A stretch of DNA of 64,000 nt from an uncultured Bacteroidales bacterium (GTDB lineage Bacteria > Bacteroidota > Bacteroidia > Bacteroidales > Muribaculaceae), in the NCBI GenBank assembly GCA_947644715.1, contig CANSAP010000002.1:82629-146628 (forward strand). Reading direction: 5' to 3'. A model generated the notes under the pieces. That model was given only the letters and a program-made list of their open reading frames with translations, was not told the origin of the DNA and ran no database searches. Shown one piece after another: positions 24,197-32,896 of the stretch. Made by a program: the position numbers and the translations under genes. The first letter of the stretch is position 1. Each line of letters starts with the position of its first letter.

Positions 24197-26278
24197 ATGA
24201 ACTATCTGAAATACCTCTTATTCGGCCTTCTGCTCCCGGCCCTCGGCATAGCCAAGGGTGATGAGACCCCTGACTCAGTTGCCACTTATGACCTCGAGGA
24301 GGTTGTGGTTCAAGCCTCGCGCGTGGTGCGCAAAGCTGACATGGATCAGTATTACCCGTCGGCAGAGGCAGTGGAAAATGCCAAGACCGGCGTGCAGCTG
24401 CTCCGGAATCTGATGATACCGGGCCTGAGTGTGAACGATGCCTTGAGCAGTATTTCCGCCAATGGCAATGATGTGCAGGTTCGCATCAACGGTCGCGTGG
24501 CTACCATTGACCAAGTCAAGTCGCTGCTGCCCGCAACCATCAGGCGCGTGGAATGGATGGATAATCCCGGGTTGCGCTACGGCGGCGCAACCGGTGTGCT
24601 GAACTTCATTGTGGCTAACCCGACGCTCGGCGGCTCCCTGATGCTGAACGCCCAACCGGCGTTGACCACCGCTTTCGGCTTCTATGGCGGCAACCTGAAG
24701 CTTAACTCAGGTCGCTCACAGTGGGACCTGTCGCTGCGCTACAAGCTCACCAACAAGCTTCATGCACATCGTGACTACACGGAGACATTCAGATTTCCCG
24801 ACGGTGAATCCCTCACCCGCGTAGAGACACCGCTCGGCGGCCATGTGGATGGTTCCGGCGGGAATGCGCGCCTCTCTTACAGCTATGTGCGTCCCGACAC
24901 TACGGTGCTCGACATCAGCCTCTATGCCAATCGCGATTTCTCCTCCGGCACACGCAATGACGGCCGTCTTTCGCTCTCCTCAGGCGTGGAGGATATTCTG
25001 CTGAGCAGCGGCGACGATCTGCGAGGCACCACCCCCGGCCTTTCCATGTATTTTGAGCAGCACTTCGCTCATAATCAGGTTCTTGCCGTGGACTTCGGCG
25101 CTTCGCTCTACGTGGGTCACTCCTCTTCGATGTATCTCGAGCGGGATGCAGAGTCGCTGACTACGATTACCGATGTCAACACCTATATCCGCGACCGCAA
25201 CCAGGCATATGCCCTTGAGGCTGACTACATCAAGCATTGGGGCCGCTCGCGCCTGACAGCCGGCGCCTCCTATAATGCCCGCCGCAATCGCTCCGTCTAC
25301 GAAAATCTCGGCGGCAGCATCTTCCATCAGCGTCAGGATCAGGCCTACTTCTTTGCTGAATACTTCTATAACCTCGGCAAGGTGACACTGACTGGCGGCC
25401 TGGGTGCGCAATACACCTCGTTCCTCTTCCGCGAAACGGGTCAGGGTAATCATTCCTGGAATCTGCGTCCGCAGTTCACGGCCACCTACACCCCCTCGCG
25501 CACCTCATCCTTCCGCCTTAACTTTACCTCCTGGCAGTCAGCCCCCTCTCTGACTGAGACCAATATCACTCCGCAGCAGACTGACGGTTTCCAATGGACC
25601 GTAGGTAATCCCAACCTGCATACCTCAACCTCCTATATGCTCACGCTGCAATACAACTACATGTTCCCCCGCGTGGCCGGCAACATCGGCGTGCGCGCCT
25701 TCACCAGCCCCGATGCCATCACCCCCACACTCGGCTGGAGCGACGGCAAGCTGATCAGCTCTTGGGAAAACAGTGAGGGACTGGATAACTTCTCGGTGTG
25801 GATTGCTCCGCAGGTGACGATTATCCCCGAGCACCTGATTCTTTCCGGCCAGGTTACCTACCGCGCAGAGCGTATGCGCGGCACCGGCTACAAACTCTAT
25901 AATCACGACGTGAGCGGCATGGTGGCTCTCATGGGTATGTACAAAGGCTTCTCGCTGACCATGCAGTACCAGCGTGCTCAGCGCGATCTTTGGGGTGAGA
26001 AAATCTCGTGGGGAGAGGATATCTCAGTGATCGAACTGGCCTACAATATGAAACGCTGGGAATTTGCCGCCGGCATGATAATGCCTTTCGGCAAATATGA
26101 CCAAGGCTCCAAGTCGCTGAGTCCGCTTAACACCAACGAGCAACACATGCGCCTGGACATGCGCGTGCCCTACCTGCGCATCAGCTACAACCTCCAGTGG
26201 GGACGCCAGAAGCGCGGCGCCCGCAAGCTCGTCAACGCCCAATCCGAAGCCGACCGCTCCTCAGCCGTCTCCCGCTAA
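24197..26278 (+). CDS. TonB-dependent receptor-like outer-membrane beta-barrel protein
   Basis: 693 residues from the ATG at 24197, which begins a signal peptide (MNYLKYLLFGLLLPALGIAKG). DLEEVVVQASR after it resembles a TonB box/plug start, and residues up to about 150 form a plug (LLRNLMIPGLSVNDALSSIS, INGRVATIDQVKSLLPATIRRVEWMD, GGATGVLNFIV). The remainder alternates short amphipathic strands with aromatic ends (WDLSLRYKL, YFFAEYFYNLGKVTLTGGLG), as in the OMP_b-brl_3 type. It lacks the N-terminal carboxypeptidase-like domain of SusC proteins. The substrate is unknown. An ATG at 24101 in the same frame is an alternative start. The preceding TPR-HTH regulator may control it. Confidence 0.85.
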   Translation: MNYLKYLLFGLLLPALGIAKGDETPDSVATYDLEEVVVQASRVVRKADMDQYYPSAEAVENAKTGVQLLRNLMIPGLSVNDALSSISANGNDVQVRINGRVATIDQVKSLLPATIRRVEWMDNPGLRYGGATGVLNFIVANPTLGGSLMLNAQPALTTAFGFYGGNLKLNSGRSQWDLSLRYKLTNKLHAHRDYTETFRFPDGESLTRVETPLGGHVDGSGGNARLSYSYVRPDTTVLDISLYANRDFSSGTRNDGRLSLSSGVEDILLSSGDDLRGTTPGLSMYFEQHFAHNQVLAVDFGASLYVGHSSSMYLERDAESLTTITDVNTYIRDRNQAYALEADYIKHWGRSRLTAGASYNARRNRSVYENLGGSIFHQRQDQAYFFAEYFYNLGKVTLTGGLGAQYTSFLFRETGQGNHSWNLRPQFTATYTPSRTSSFRLNFTSWQSAPSLTETNITPQQTDGFQWTVGNPNLHTSTSYMLTLQYNYMFPRVAGNIGVRAFTSPDAITPTLGWSDGKLISSWENSEGLDNFSVWIAPQVTIIPEHLILSGQVTYRAERMRGTGYKLYNHDVSGMVALMGMYKGFSLTMQYQRAQRDLWGEKISWGEDISVIELAYNMKRWEFAAGMIMPFGKYDQGSKSLSPLNTNEQHMRLDMRVPYLRISYNLQWGRQKRGARKLVNAQSEADRSSAVSR

Positions 26279-26291
26279 CCCCGAATTATAT

Positions 26292-26404
26292 CTTCCTACC
26301 CGCTTCGGAGAAGTGGATTCTGAACAACCCCGCATGAAAAAACCGACTCCGCAGGAGGCTCATGCGGGGTTATTAACGAATCGCTTCTCCGAAGCGACAG
26401 GAAG
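26292..26404. repeat. Nested palindromic element after the receptor gene
   Basis: Outer arms of about 21 bp (26292-26313 and 26384-26404, core CGCTTCGGAGAAG / CTTCTCCGAAGCG) enclose inner arms AACCCCGCATGA / TCATGCGGGGTT (26325-26336 and 26360-26371) and a central CTCC/GGAG pair. Transcribed, it would fold into one long branched hairpin. It may act as a terminator, or be a REP/MITE-like repeat. Confidence 0.7.
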
Positions 26405-26563
26405 AGTGAGTTCTTCTTTGAGGGAAATTTGCTACTTGTTAATTAATTGGGGAAATTGCTGTCAGTGGTGCATAGGCCTGTGTTTTTTGTATAGGTTTTA
26501 ATACGCGCGTAGGATAAAGATAAATGCGATTAAAAAAATAGTTTCAAAAAAATGATGTTAAAA

Positions 26564-26595
26564 TTTGGAGAATTATTGTTTTGAATGTAACTTTG
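26564..26595 (+). promoter_or_regulatory. Promoter of the LRR protein gene
   Basis: TTTG (26564-26567), 20 bp, TAACTTTG (26588-26595); leader about 40 bases to the ATG at 26643. Confidence 0.75.
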
Positions 26596-26642
26596 TGGTG
26601 GCGCTAAAAGAGTGCCTGAAACTCTACATAAAAAGAAAGAAT

Positions 26643-27824
26643 ATGAAACTGAAGATTTTGATGATGGCTGTAGCTGCCGTCTGCGCCGGGGGGGCTCAAG
26701 GCTATATTGTGCAGATAGGCGACATGTATTTCGGTACAATGTCAGAGCAGTATCTGACGATGGCTGTGGAGTGTGGTAACACAGAGGATAATGGTATTGA
26801 TGCTCCTGTACGCCCACAGCGGGTGACCTCGGATTTTGACCCCGGTATTGACCCGTTCAAGTACTGGACGGGTGGTACGTATAAGGGGGATGTTATTATC
26901 CCTGCTGAGGTTGAGAATTATTATGCGCGGTATGTCGTTCAGGAAATCCATATGGGCGCTTTCTGTTACAGCCCCATCACCTCCATAACAATACCTGAGA
27001 CGATAGCATATGTCGGCAAGGGAGCATTCGCGTTCTGCTATTCATTAAGGCAGATTGAGATACCGAATAGTGTTACAAAAATCGGCGCGTTTGCGTTTGA
27101 GGATTGCAGGACTCTGGAGCAGGTCTCCTTCTCCACTAACTGTGATAAAATCGACAGTTACACTTTTTATCAGACCGGGCAAAATCGTGACGAACTGACT
27201 CTGCTGGGAGTGGATAATGTGACTCGCATCGGCCACTATGCTTTTGCGTTCTCATCTCTTAAGGAGTATCCTAATTGGTATAAGCTGGTTCAGCTTGGGA
27301 ATAATGTCTTTTTCGAGAGCGCGTTAGAGTCTGCGCATATTCCGGCCGGTTGCGTTTTGGGCAGCGAGGTTTTCATGGACTGCGCTAAGCTGAAGACTGT
27401 GGAATTGCCCGCTGACTGTCCGGAGAATATTGATTTGCAGTTTAAGAACTGTCCGGCAATTGACCTGATACGCATAGAATCTGCAGCACCTCCCGCACTC
27501 AGTGCCGATTGGGCATCCAAAGTGGCGTCAGGATGTGTGCTGGAGGTTCCGGCAGAGTCTATTGAGATGTATCGTGCGGCGCCTTATTGGAAGGAGTTCA
27601 CTACGATTCGCGCCCTGACCACGGGAATTGACGAGGTGCCTGCCGGTGATTTTACGGCCAAGGGTCTTTCCGGTTCTATCAGCGTGAGCGGTAGCAGTAG
27701 GGTCAGCATCTACGATATGAACGGTGTGTGCATTTATCAGGGTGAGTGTGGAGAAGTAACCGCCGCTCCCGGGATATATGTAGTGAAGTCGCCGTCGGCA
27801 TCAGTGAAGGTACAAGTAATGTAG
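26643..27824 (+). CDS. BspA-like leucine-rich-repeat surface protein with T9SS tail
   Basis: 393 residues from the ATG at 26643 (signal peptide MKLKILMMAVAAVCAGGAQG); the frame extends upstream across the promoter, so the earlier start is wrong. Residues about 100-290 hold LRR_5 repeats of the Treponema/Bacteroides BspA kind (SITIPETIAYVGKGAFAFCYSL, IPNSVTKIGAFAFEDCRTLE, VELPADCPENIDL). The end VSIYDMNGVCIYQGE... PGIYVVKSPSASVKVQVM is a type IX sorting domain. BspA-like proteins bind host matrix or other bacteria; only surface display can be claimed here. It converges on the large surface-protein gene and shares its terminator. Confidence 0.85.
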   Translation: MKLKILMMAVAAVCAGGAQGYIVQIGDMYFGTMSEQYLTMAVECGNTEDNGIDAPVRPQRVTSDFDPGIDPFKYWTGGTYKGDVIIPAEVENYYARYVVQEIHMGAFCYSPITSITIPETIAYVGKGAFAFCYSLRQIEIPNSVTKIGAFAFEDCRTLEQVSFSTNCDKIDSYTFYQTGQNRDELTLLGVDNVTRIGHYAFAFSSLKEYPNWYKLVQLGNNVFFESALESAHIPAGCVLGSEVFMDCAKLKTVELPADCPENIDLQFKNCPAIDLIRIESAAPPALSADWASKVASGCVLEVPAESIEMYRAAPYWKEFTTIRALTTGIDEVPAGDFTAKGLSGSISVSGSSRVSIYDMNGVCIYQGECGEVTAAPGIYVVKSPSASVKVQVM

Positions 27825-27864
27825 AAGTGATCTCCAAAGACTTACATCATTTTATGATGGATTA

Positions 27865-27923
27865 AAAATACTGAAGAGGGAGTGTTATAAAGCTCAATTA
27901 TGACACTCCCTCTTCAGTATTTT
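27865..27923. terminator. Bidirectional terminator with a perfect 21-bp stem
   Basis: Left arm 27865-27885 and right arm 27903-27923 are exact reverse complements (core ACTGAAGAGGGAGTGT), with A- and T-runs at the outer ends and a 17-base loop. It serves the convergent genes on both sides. Confidence 0.92.
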
Positions 27924-27927
27924 ACGT

Positions 27928-30900
27928 TTATCGAACTACGACCTTAACTGTGCAGTCTCCGGTATGCACTATGTATATTCCGGGTTGTACGAAATGGGAT
28001 ACGTTGCCGAGACTCTCGCCGGCAGCAATGACTCTCCCGTCAGTGGAGCATATTGTATAGTTGCTGATGCACGAGAGATGAATTACGTTATTCCGCACAC
28101 TAACCGGCGATGCTTGTCCAACACTTTCAACACCGAGGGGAACCAGTTCATAGGGGGCAGAATACATAGATTCTCCACGGTCATAGACACCTGTTACCCG
28201 GTAAGAATGACTTACAGTCGCTTCTTTGTCAATGAACGATGTTGAGGTAAGAGGTTGCTGATTCAACCGCTCGCCGTCGCGGTAGACATTGTAACCAATG
28301 AGCGCGGCGGCCTGAGGTTCACCATCCCAGGCATCGTAAGTAAAATCGTCGATCTCCAGCAGAACACACCGGCGCACACACCGTATGGCGAAGTAGCGGG
28401 TTCCCACTGGCACTGTAAATTCATATTTCTGCCAGCTGTCCGCTACACCGATATGATCACCTTCACTCAGCTGCATGAAGCTGTCTGTATGATTGTCAGT
28501 CGATGAGACATATGTGCGAATCCACTCATAGTCATATGATGCCGATTTCGCATAGAACGAAACCGTGTGGGCACGACCGTCAAGGCGCGGAGAAATCAGC
28601 CAGTCATCATTTTCTGCCGGATAATTGGTTGACATACATATCAGGTACTGGGCACCGCCATGGGCTTCAAATGCGTTATCCTGATAATCTTCTACCCATA
28701 CTCCGGCATCCTTCGGATTGAATACCTGAAAGGCCATCGGTTCTCCGCGATGTGGATAGTCTGCCAGTATGCGCGGAGTGTTGAGTGTAGTCGCACCATC
28801 GGCATCATACATTGTCCAGGCACCTATGCCTTCAATTATGAACGGCTCATAGCTCTCGAAACCGTCAGTCACCGTGACTGGTGCACCCTGTGGAGCCGGA
28901 GTGACATCTGTAAGCGCACTCCAGACCAACTCAACGCGAGTGCCGTCAAATGTTCCACTGAGGTCGCTGACAGCTGGCAGGTCTGACGGGCGCACGGAAT
29001 ACAGCAACGTCTCTGACTGATTGTTAGCCCTGTTCTCGTCAGCCTCATATTTTATTTCGGCGCGATACGCAATACTCACCTGTTCTGCATCATTCACACC
29101 GGGCGTAAATTCATGAGTGAAGGTCGTGGTTCCGGCAGCCGGTATCGGACTGCCTTCCACTGTCTCAACAATCTCGTCATCACGAAAGAAGAGCACCTGA
29201 TAATCTCCTTCGACATCGGTACCGCGATTGCTCACACCGACGGTAAACCGGGTGGTCTGATTTATGTCGGCTCGTTTGAAGTCTGTGGTGAAAGAGGTAA
29301 TGGCCAGATCATGAGCGTAGGGGGATTCGTCTATCGCTATCTCATCGATATAGATTGAGCGCCATGCGCGGGCATCGCTTTCAGCTATGGCAAGGAAGCC
29401 TATGTTTACGTAGTGACCGGACTCAACCCTTGGCAATGGGATCTCATATTTTTGCCAGCCGTTGTCGCTCTCATTTATGTAGAAGAGGGCGTCATCAAGA
29501 TTCTGCCAGTCACCCCCGTCAAGAGCATACTGCACCTGAAGTCGGTCGTTGATTTCACCATCCATATCCGGATCATACCAGGGACTGCGCGCCTGATAGA
29601 ACCAGAATGTAAGACATGGTGATACCACTGAAGATAAATCCAGCATGGGAGACACAAGACGCGACTGCTCACCATAACCGGCATTTCTGTTCAACGCGCG
29701 GAGCATCCCGTTATCAAGGTCATGACTGGATACCTCCTCGACTTCCCCATCCTCATCGTCAAAGGTCATCTCCCACTCAAAATCGGCCGCCGCCGGATCC
29801 TGCGACCAGGGCACCTGCATCTTCATCCCGGCAAAAGACTCCATGTATGGAAGCTGCAACGGATTGCCCACGGTCACGGAGTTTGACGTGAGCGTCTCGG
29901 ACTCGCGTCCGACAGCTGATTTCACTGTTACGGCATATGATACCTCTGCCTGTCCCGAGGCCACGGGCCGGGGATCATTTACGGAAGTGGCTGCGAGAGC
30001 GTCGGCTACGGTAACCCCATCGGAGCGCACCACTTTATAGAGGAGTGCATCGAAGTCCACATACCCACCCTCCATGGATGCGGCGGGAGCCTTCCATGTG
30101 ACGTTCACACTGCGGTCTGCCTCGACTGCCGCACGCAGTGTGCTAACCGGATGCGGAGTGTCATGGCCTATGAATGCAGAGGCGGAAATCAGGTCTATAT
30201 GGCCGAAGGAGTTGTGTGCCGTAACCTCATAGGTGTTGATTCCATTCAAAATTACATCGGGGTCTTCCCAACTGCGTGTCTCTCCCGGATTGCCTCCGGG
30301 CAGGGAACCCACCGGTTCGCCATTGCGGAATATCATTATCTCAGAGATGTCTTCCAGAATAGCACCTCCCGCAGTTGTGGCCGGCAATGTGAAAGCGAGC
30401 CTGGCGGTCATGCTCCCTTGCGCGCCGGGTTCGAGCACTAAGTCCGTGATTGCTCCCGGCGCAAGGGTGTGCCCTACATCTGTCAGCGCTATATCATCGA
30501 CCTCCAGGCGGTGCAGGTTCGCTTGACTGTAAGCATATAATCCAAGATGATAAGTGCCGGTGACAGAGGGCGCTATGCGCAGCTTCTTCATGCCGTTCAT
30601 ATCAGATGTCAGAGCCGGATAATCGGCTATCACAGTTGTCATATTCTCAGGAGAGGCAGCTGTGCCGAGCATAATGCGCAGACTCTCGGGTCGAGTGAGC
30701 GACCCTACATATATATCAAGATCGTAGACGCGCCCTCGTTCCAAAGTGAAGGGCGGAGAAATGAGCCAGTCATCGCCGGGAAGTCCGGTCTGATAGTCCA
30801 GCATATAGCAGGCACGTCCGTTCAGGTATTCCCATGACCGGCCGCCGTTGAGGTCCACACATGTCCATGCGGCAAAGTCCTCAGGCGTATCGAAAGTTTC

Positions 30901-31002
30901 TGTCAGCACCCTGGCGCCGGTGGCTCCTCTTGTGGGCAGCACACATAGCAGACCCATGAGTGCGATAAGTTGACGAGTAAAAAATCTAAGCATATCTAAC
31001 AT
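27928..31002 (-). CDS. Large T9SS surface protein with choice-of-anchor-J and fibronectin III-like domains
   Basis: 1024 residues. A signal peptide (RFFTRQLIALMGLLCVLPTRGA) is followed by a first choice-of-anchor-J/cleaved-adhesin-like domain (about 30-180; GDDWLISPPFTL), two FnIII-like domains (about 185-375), a second jelly-roll domain (about 385-560; QSRLVSPMLDLSS, IDEIAIDE), a CARDB-like segment (DLAITSFTTDFKRADINQTT), another FnIII start, a third anchor-J domain (about 710-880; NDDWLISPRLDG) and a T9SS tail (PGIYIVHTGDCTVKVVVR). The anchor-J modules are related to gingipain haemagglutinin regions, which suggests adhesion or glycan binding; no catalytic motif is seen. The start at 31002 or the ATG at 30993 are both possible. 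Its partner regulator may be the TPR-HTH gene just upstream. Confidence 0.85.
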   Translation of the reverse strand: MLDMLRFFTRQLIALMGLLCVLPTRGATGARVLTETFDTPEDFAAWTCVDLNGGRSWEYLNGRACYMLDYQTGLPGDDWLISPPFTLERGRVYDLDIYVGSLTRPESLRIMLGTAASPENMTTVIADYPALTSDMNGMKKLRIAPSVTGTYHLGLYAYSQANLHRLEVDDIALTDVGHTLAPGAITDLVLEPGAQGSMTARLAFTLPATTAGGAILEDISEIMIFRNGEPVGSLPGGNPGETRSWEDPDVILNGINTYEVTAHNSFGHIDLISASAFIGHDTPHPVSTLRAAVEADRSVNVTWKAPAASMEGGYVDFDALLYKVVRSDGVTVADALAATSVNDPRPVASGQAEVSYAVTVKSAVGRESETLTSNSVTVGNPLQLPYMESFAGMKMQVPWSQDPAAADFEWEMTFDDEDGEVEEVSSHDLDNGMLRALNRNAGYGEQSRLVSPMLDLSSVVSPCLTFWFYQARSPWYDPDMDGEINDRLQVQYALDGGDWQNLDDALFYINESDNGWQKYEIPLPRVESGHYVNIGFLAIAESDARAWRSIYIDEIAIDESPYAHDLAITSFTTDFKRADINQTTRFTVGVSNRGTDVEGDYQVLFFRDDEIVETVEGSPIPAAGTTTFTHEFTPGVNDAEQVSIAYRAEIKYEADENRANNQSETLLYSVRPSDLPAVSDLSGTFDGTRVELVWSALTDVTPAPQGAPVTVTDGFESYEPFIIEGIGAWTMYDADGATTLNTPRILADYPHRGEPMAFQVFNPKDAGVWVEDYQDNAFEAHGGAQYLICMSTNYPAENDDWLISPRLDGRAHTVSFYAKSASYDYEWIRTYVSSTDNHTDSFMQLSEGDHIGVADSWQKYEFTVPVGTRYFAIRCVRRCVLLEIDDFTYDAWDGEPQAAALIGYNVYRDGERLNQQPLTSTSFIDKEATVSHSYRVTGVYDRGESMYSAPYELVPLGVESVGQASPVSVRNNVIHLSCISNYTICSTDGRVIAAGESLGNVSHFVQPGIYIVHTGDCTVKVVVR

Positions 31003-31019
31003 GAGTATTGATGATGCTG

Positions 31020-31052
31020 CAAAGTTAAGATGGCACTCATGTTTTTGTCAAG
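31020..31052 (-). promoter_or_regulatory. Promoter of the choice-of-anchor-J protein gene
   Basis: Minus-strand CTTG (31049-31052), 21 bp, TAACTTTG (31020-31027); leader only about 10-20 bases. Confidence 0.65.
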
Positions 31053-31088
31053 AAAACCACTACTGCAATACTACTGCACAATTGTTAA

Positions 31089-32762
31089 TCAATCAGTTAG
31101 AGAATGTAAAAACGCCTGAATTGAGGCTGCCGGCTCCAATCCTGTCTTTTTCCGCAGCCGCAGGCGCGAGGACTCTATGCTGCGTATGGCGCGATTGGTG
31201 AGTGCGGCGATTTCCTTGGTTGACATGCCAAGATACAGGAATGCACAAAGGCGCTGATCCGTCTGCGACAGAGTCGGACACCGAGCCGTTAGATTTCTAA
31301 AGAAGTCAGGATGCACCTCTTCAAAATGCTTGCGAAAGTCCTCGGAGGTTCTGTTGTTGACGCTCAACCTCAGTTCGGAAAGCACCTCTGTGATGGCGGA
31401 ACGTGCAGCCGCGCAATTATTCTCCCGTATGGCGGCCAGTCCTGAACGCAGCTTTTCAGCAAGATTGCCGTGAAATTCATTGATGGCGCTTTGGTCAATT
31501 GCAAATGAGGTCAGCTCGCGGTTCTTGCGGTCAAGCTCGCGCCTCATTTCTCTGTTTTTCAGCTCGTGAGCCTCTTTCTCGAGTGCCATGAGTCGCTGAC
31601 GTTGCGCGAGATTTTCAGCGCTTAGACGCCGCTCCCTGCGTATGCGTCGAAACAGTAGAAAGGCATATAGGGCTAGCAGGAGCAGAACCACAATGGAGAA
31701 TGTAATCAGCACCTCCCTGCGCTCTACATCAAACCGCAGTTGCTCATTGCGGTTGCGCAGACGTTCCGATTCATACATAATCAAGAGTTGCTGAAGACGC
31801 TCCGCATCCTGCGTCAATTGAATCGAATCACGGATTTCCTCATATTTGAGTATCTGACGCAATGCGCCTATGGAATCTCCCGTAATCAGGCAAATGTCAG
31901 CCATCTGTGCATAAGAATCAGGCAAACGGTTCCGCGTCTGGTCGCCGAGCAGTCTCTGTGCATCGGACATCAATGCGTGGGCACTATTGAAGTGTCCGTG
32001 ATGTGCCCTGAGCAAAGCCAGATTAAGAGTGGCCTGAATTGCGGTCTCGGTTTCCGCTTGGGTCGGATTGGCCAACTGTGCTACCACATCGGCCAATTCC
32101 GCCTCCGCATCTCTTTCCCGGCAGGTAATCACTAAAGCATGTGCTCTATTGACGGCTATGGTGGTTTCCATCGTTCTGTTCCCTTTGGCCGCATCAAGAG
32201 CCCGACTGAAATATGAGAGAGCTTTATCCGGCTGATTTGATGCAAGGTACAGGAGTCCGAAATTATTCCATATGCGGGCGAGCTTGGATGAATTCCGCTG
32301 TCTGCTGTAAACCTGCTCGGCAATTGAAAGCAAATCTGCTCCGGAATCAAACTGCTTGTTCCGGTAATGCACCGCAAACAGGTCATTGCACAATCCGGCA
32401 ATCAGAGTGTCATTACACAGGGCATTCGCCAATTCAAGCGATGAAGAGTACAGTTCTGCTGCATGAGCATCAGCTCCCATCTGTGCATACGCATCGGCAG
32501 CCTTTCTAAGTAGAAATGCTTTTTGAGTGGAGTCGGCGTGCGTTCCTGGCAGGTGGAGCTGCTCTATGCGATGCAATGTTGTATGTAGCCGGTCAATAAG
32601 TCGGTTTGAATACTCCGGCATATCCTGCCGACAATCATTTCTGTTCCATAGACTCATGAGCAGGTTATCACCGCTGGTTGGATACGAAGCGGCGAACATA
32701 TGAGTACAGAGAGAAAAGATTGGCAGCAGGCAGGCTAATTTCAAAACAAATCGTTTACGCAT
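31089..32762 (-). CDS. TPR-transmembrane-HTH regulator
   Basis: 557 residues. Signal-like N-terminus without a lipobox cysteine at the usual place (VLKLACLLPIFSLCTHMFAAS), TPR repeats from about 50 to 330 (ARIWNNFGLLYLASNQPDKALSYFSRALDAAK is a textbook repeat), one membrane helix (TFSIVVLLLLALYAFLLF), a long charged coiled coil, and a LuxR-like HTH at the C-terminus (QRLCAFLYLGMSTKEIAALTNRAIRSIESSRLRLRKKTGL). The architecture resembles the regulator at 22269. It directly precedes the large surface-protein gene in the same direction (87-base gap, separate promoter), so autoregulation or control of that gene is plausible but unproven. Confidence 0.82.
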   Translation of the reverse strand: MRKRFVLKLACLLPIFSLCTHMFAASYPTSGDNLLMSLWNRNDCRQDMPEYSNRLIDRLHTTLHRIEQLHLPGTHADSTQKAFLLRKAADAYAQMGADAHAAELYSSSLELANALCNDTLIAGLCNDLFAVHYRNKQFDSGADLLSIAEQVYSRQRNSSKLARIWNNFGLLYLASNQPDKALSYFSRALDAAKGNRTMETTIAVNRAHALVITCRERDAEAELADVVAQLANPTQAETETAIQATLNLALLRAHHGHFNSAHALMSDAQRLLGDQTRNRLPDSYAQMADICLITGDSIGALRQILKYEEIRDSIQLTQDAERLQQLLIMYESERLRNRNEQLRFDVERREVLITFSIVVLLLLALYAFLLFRRIRRERRLSAENLAQRQRLMALEKEAHELKNREMRRELDRKNRELTSFAIDQSAINEFHGNLAEKLRSGLAAIRENNCAAARSAITEVLSELRLSVNNRTSEDFRKHFEEVHPDFFRNLTARCPTLSQTDQRLCAFLYLGMSTKEIAALTNRAIRSIESSRLRLRKKTGLEPAASIQAFLHSLTD

Positions 32763-32766
32763 GCCA

Positions 32767-32774
32767 CAAAAATA
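32767..32774 (-). promoter_or_regulatory. -7 element abutting the TPR-HTH start codon
   Basis: Minus-strand TATTTTTG ends 4 bases before the ATG at 32762, predicting a leaderless mRNA. No clear -33 box. Confidence 0.5.
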
Positions 32775-32840
32775 CTAATAATCCACGAATTACGCTATAA
32801 CTCAGTGAATTTTATTTTTTAATTGCGGGAATGGAATAAC

Positions 32841-32871
32841 AAAGGGAAGCGCCTTGCGGGTGCTTCCCTTT
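32841..32871 (-). terminator. Terminator after fabF
   Basis: Stem AAAGGGAAGC (32841-32850) / GCTTCCCTTT (32862-32871). The following T-tract on the minus strand is weak, so it may also act as a processing stem. Confidence 0.65.
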
Positions 32872-32896
32872 AGTTTTTATCGGAATGGGCGAGGGT

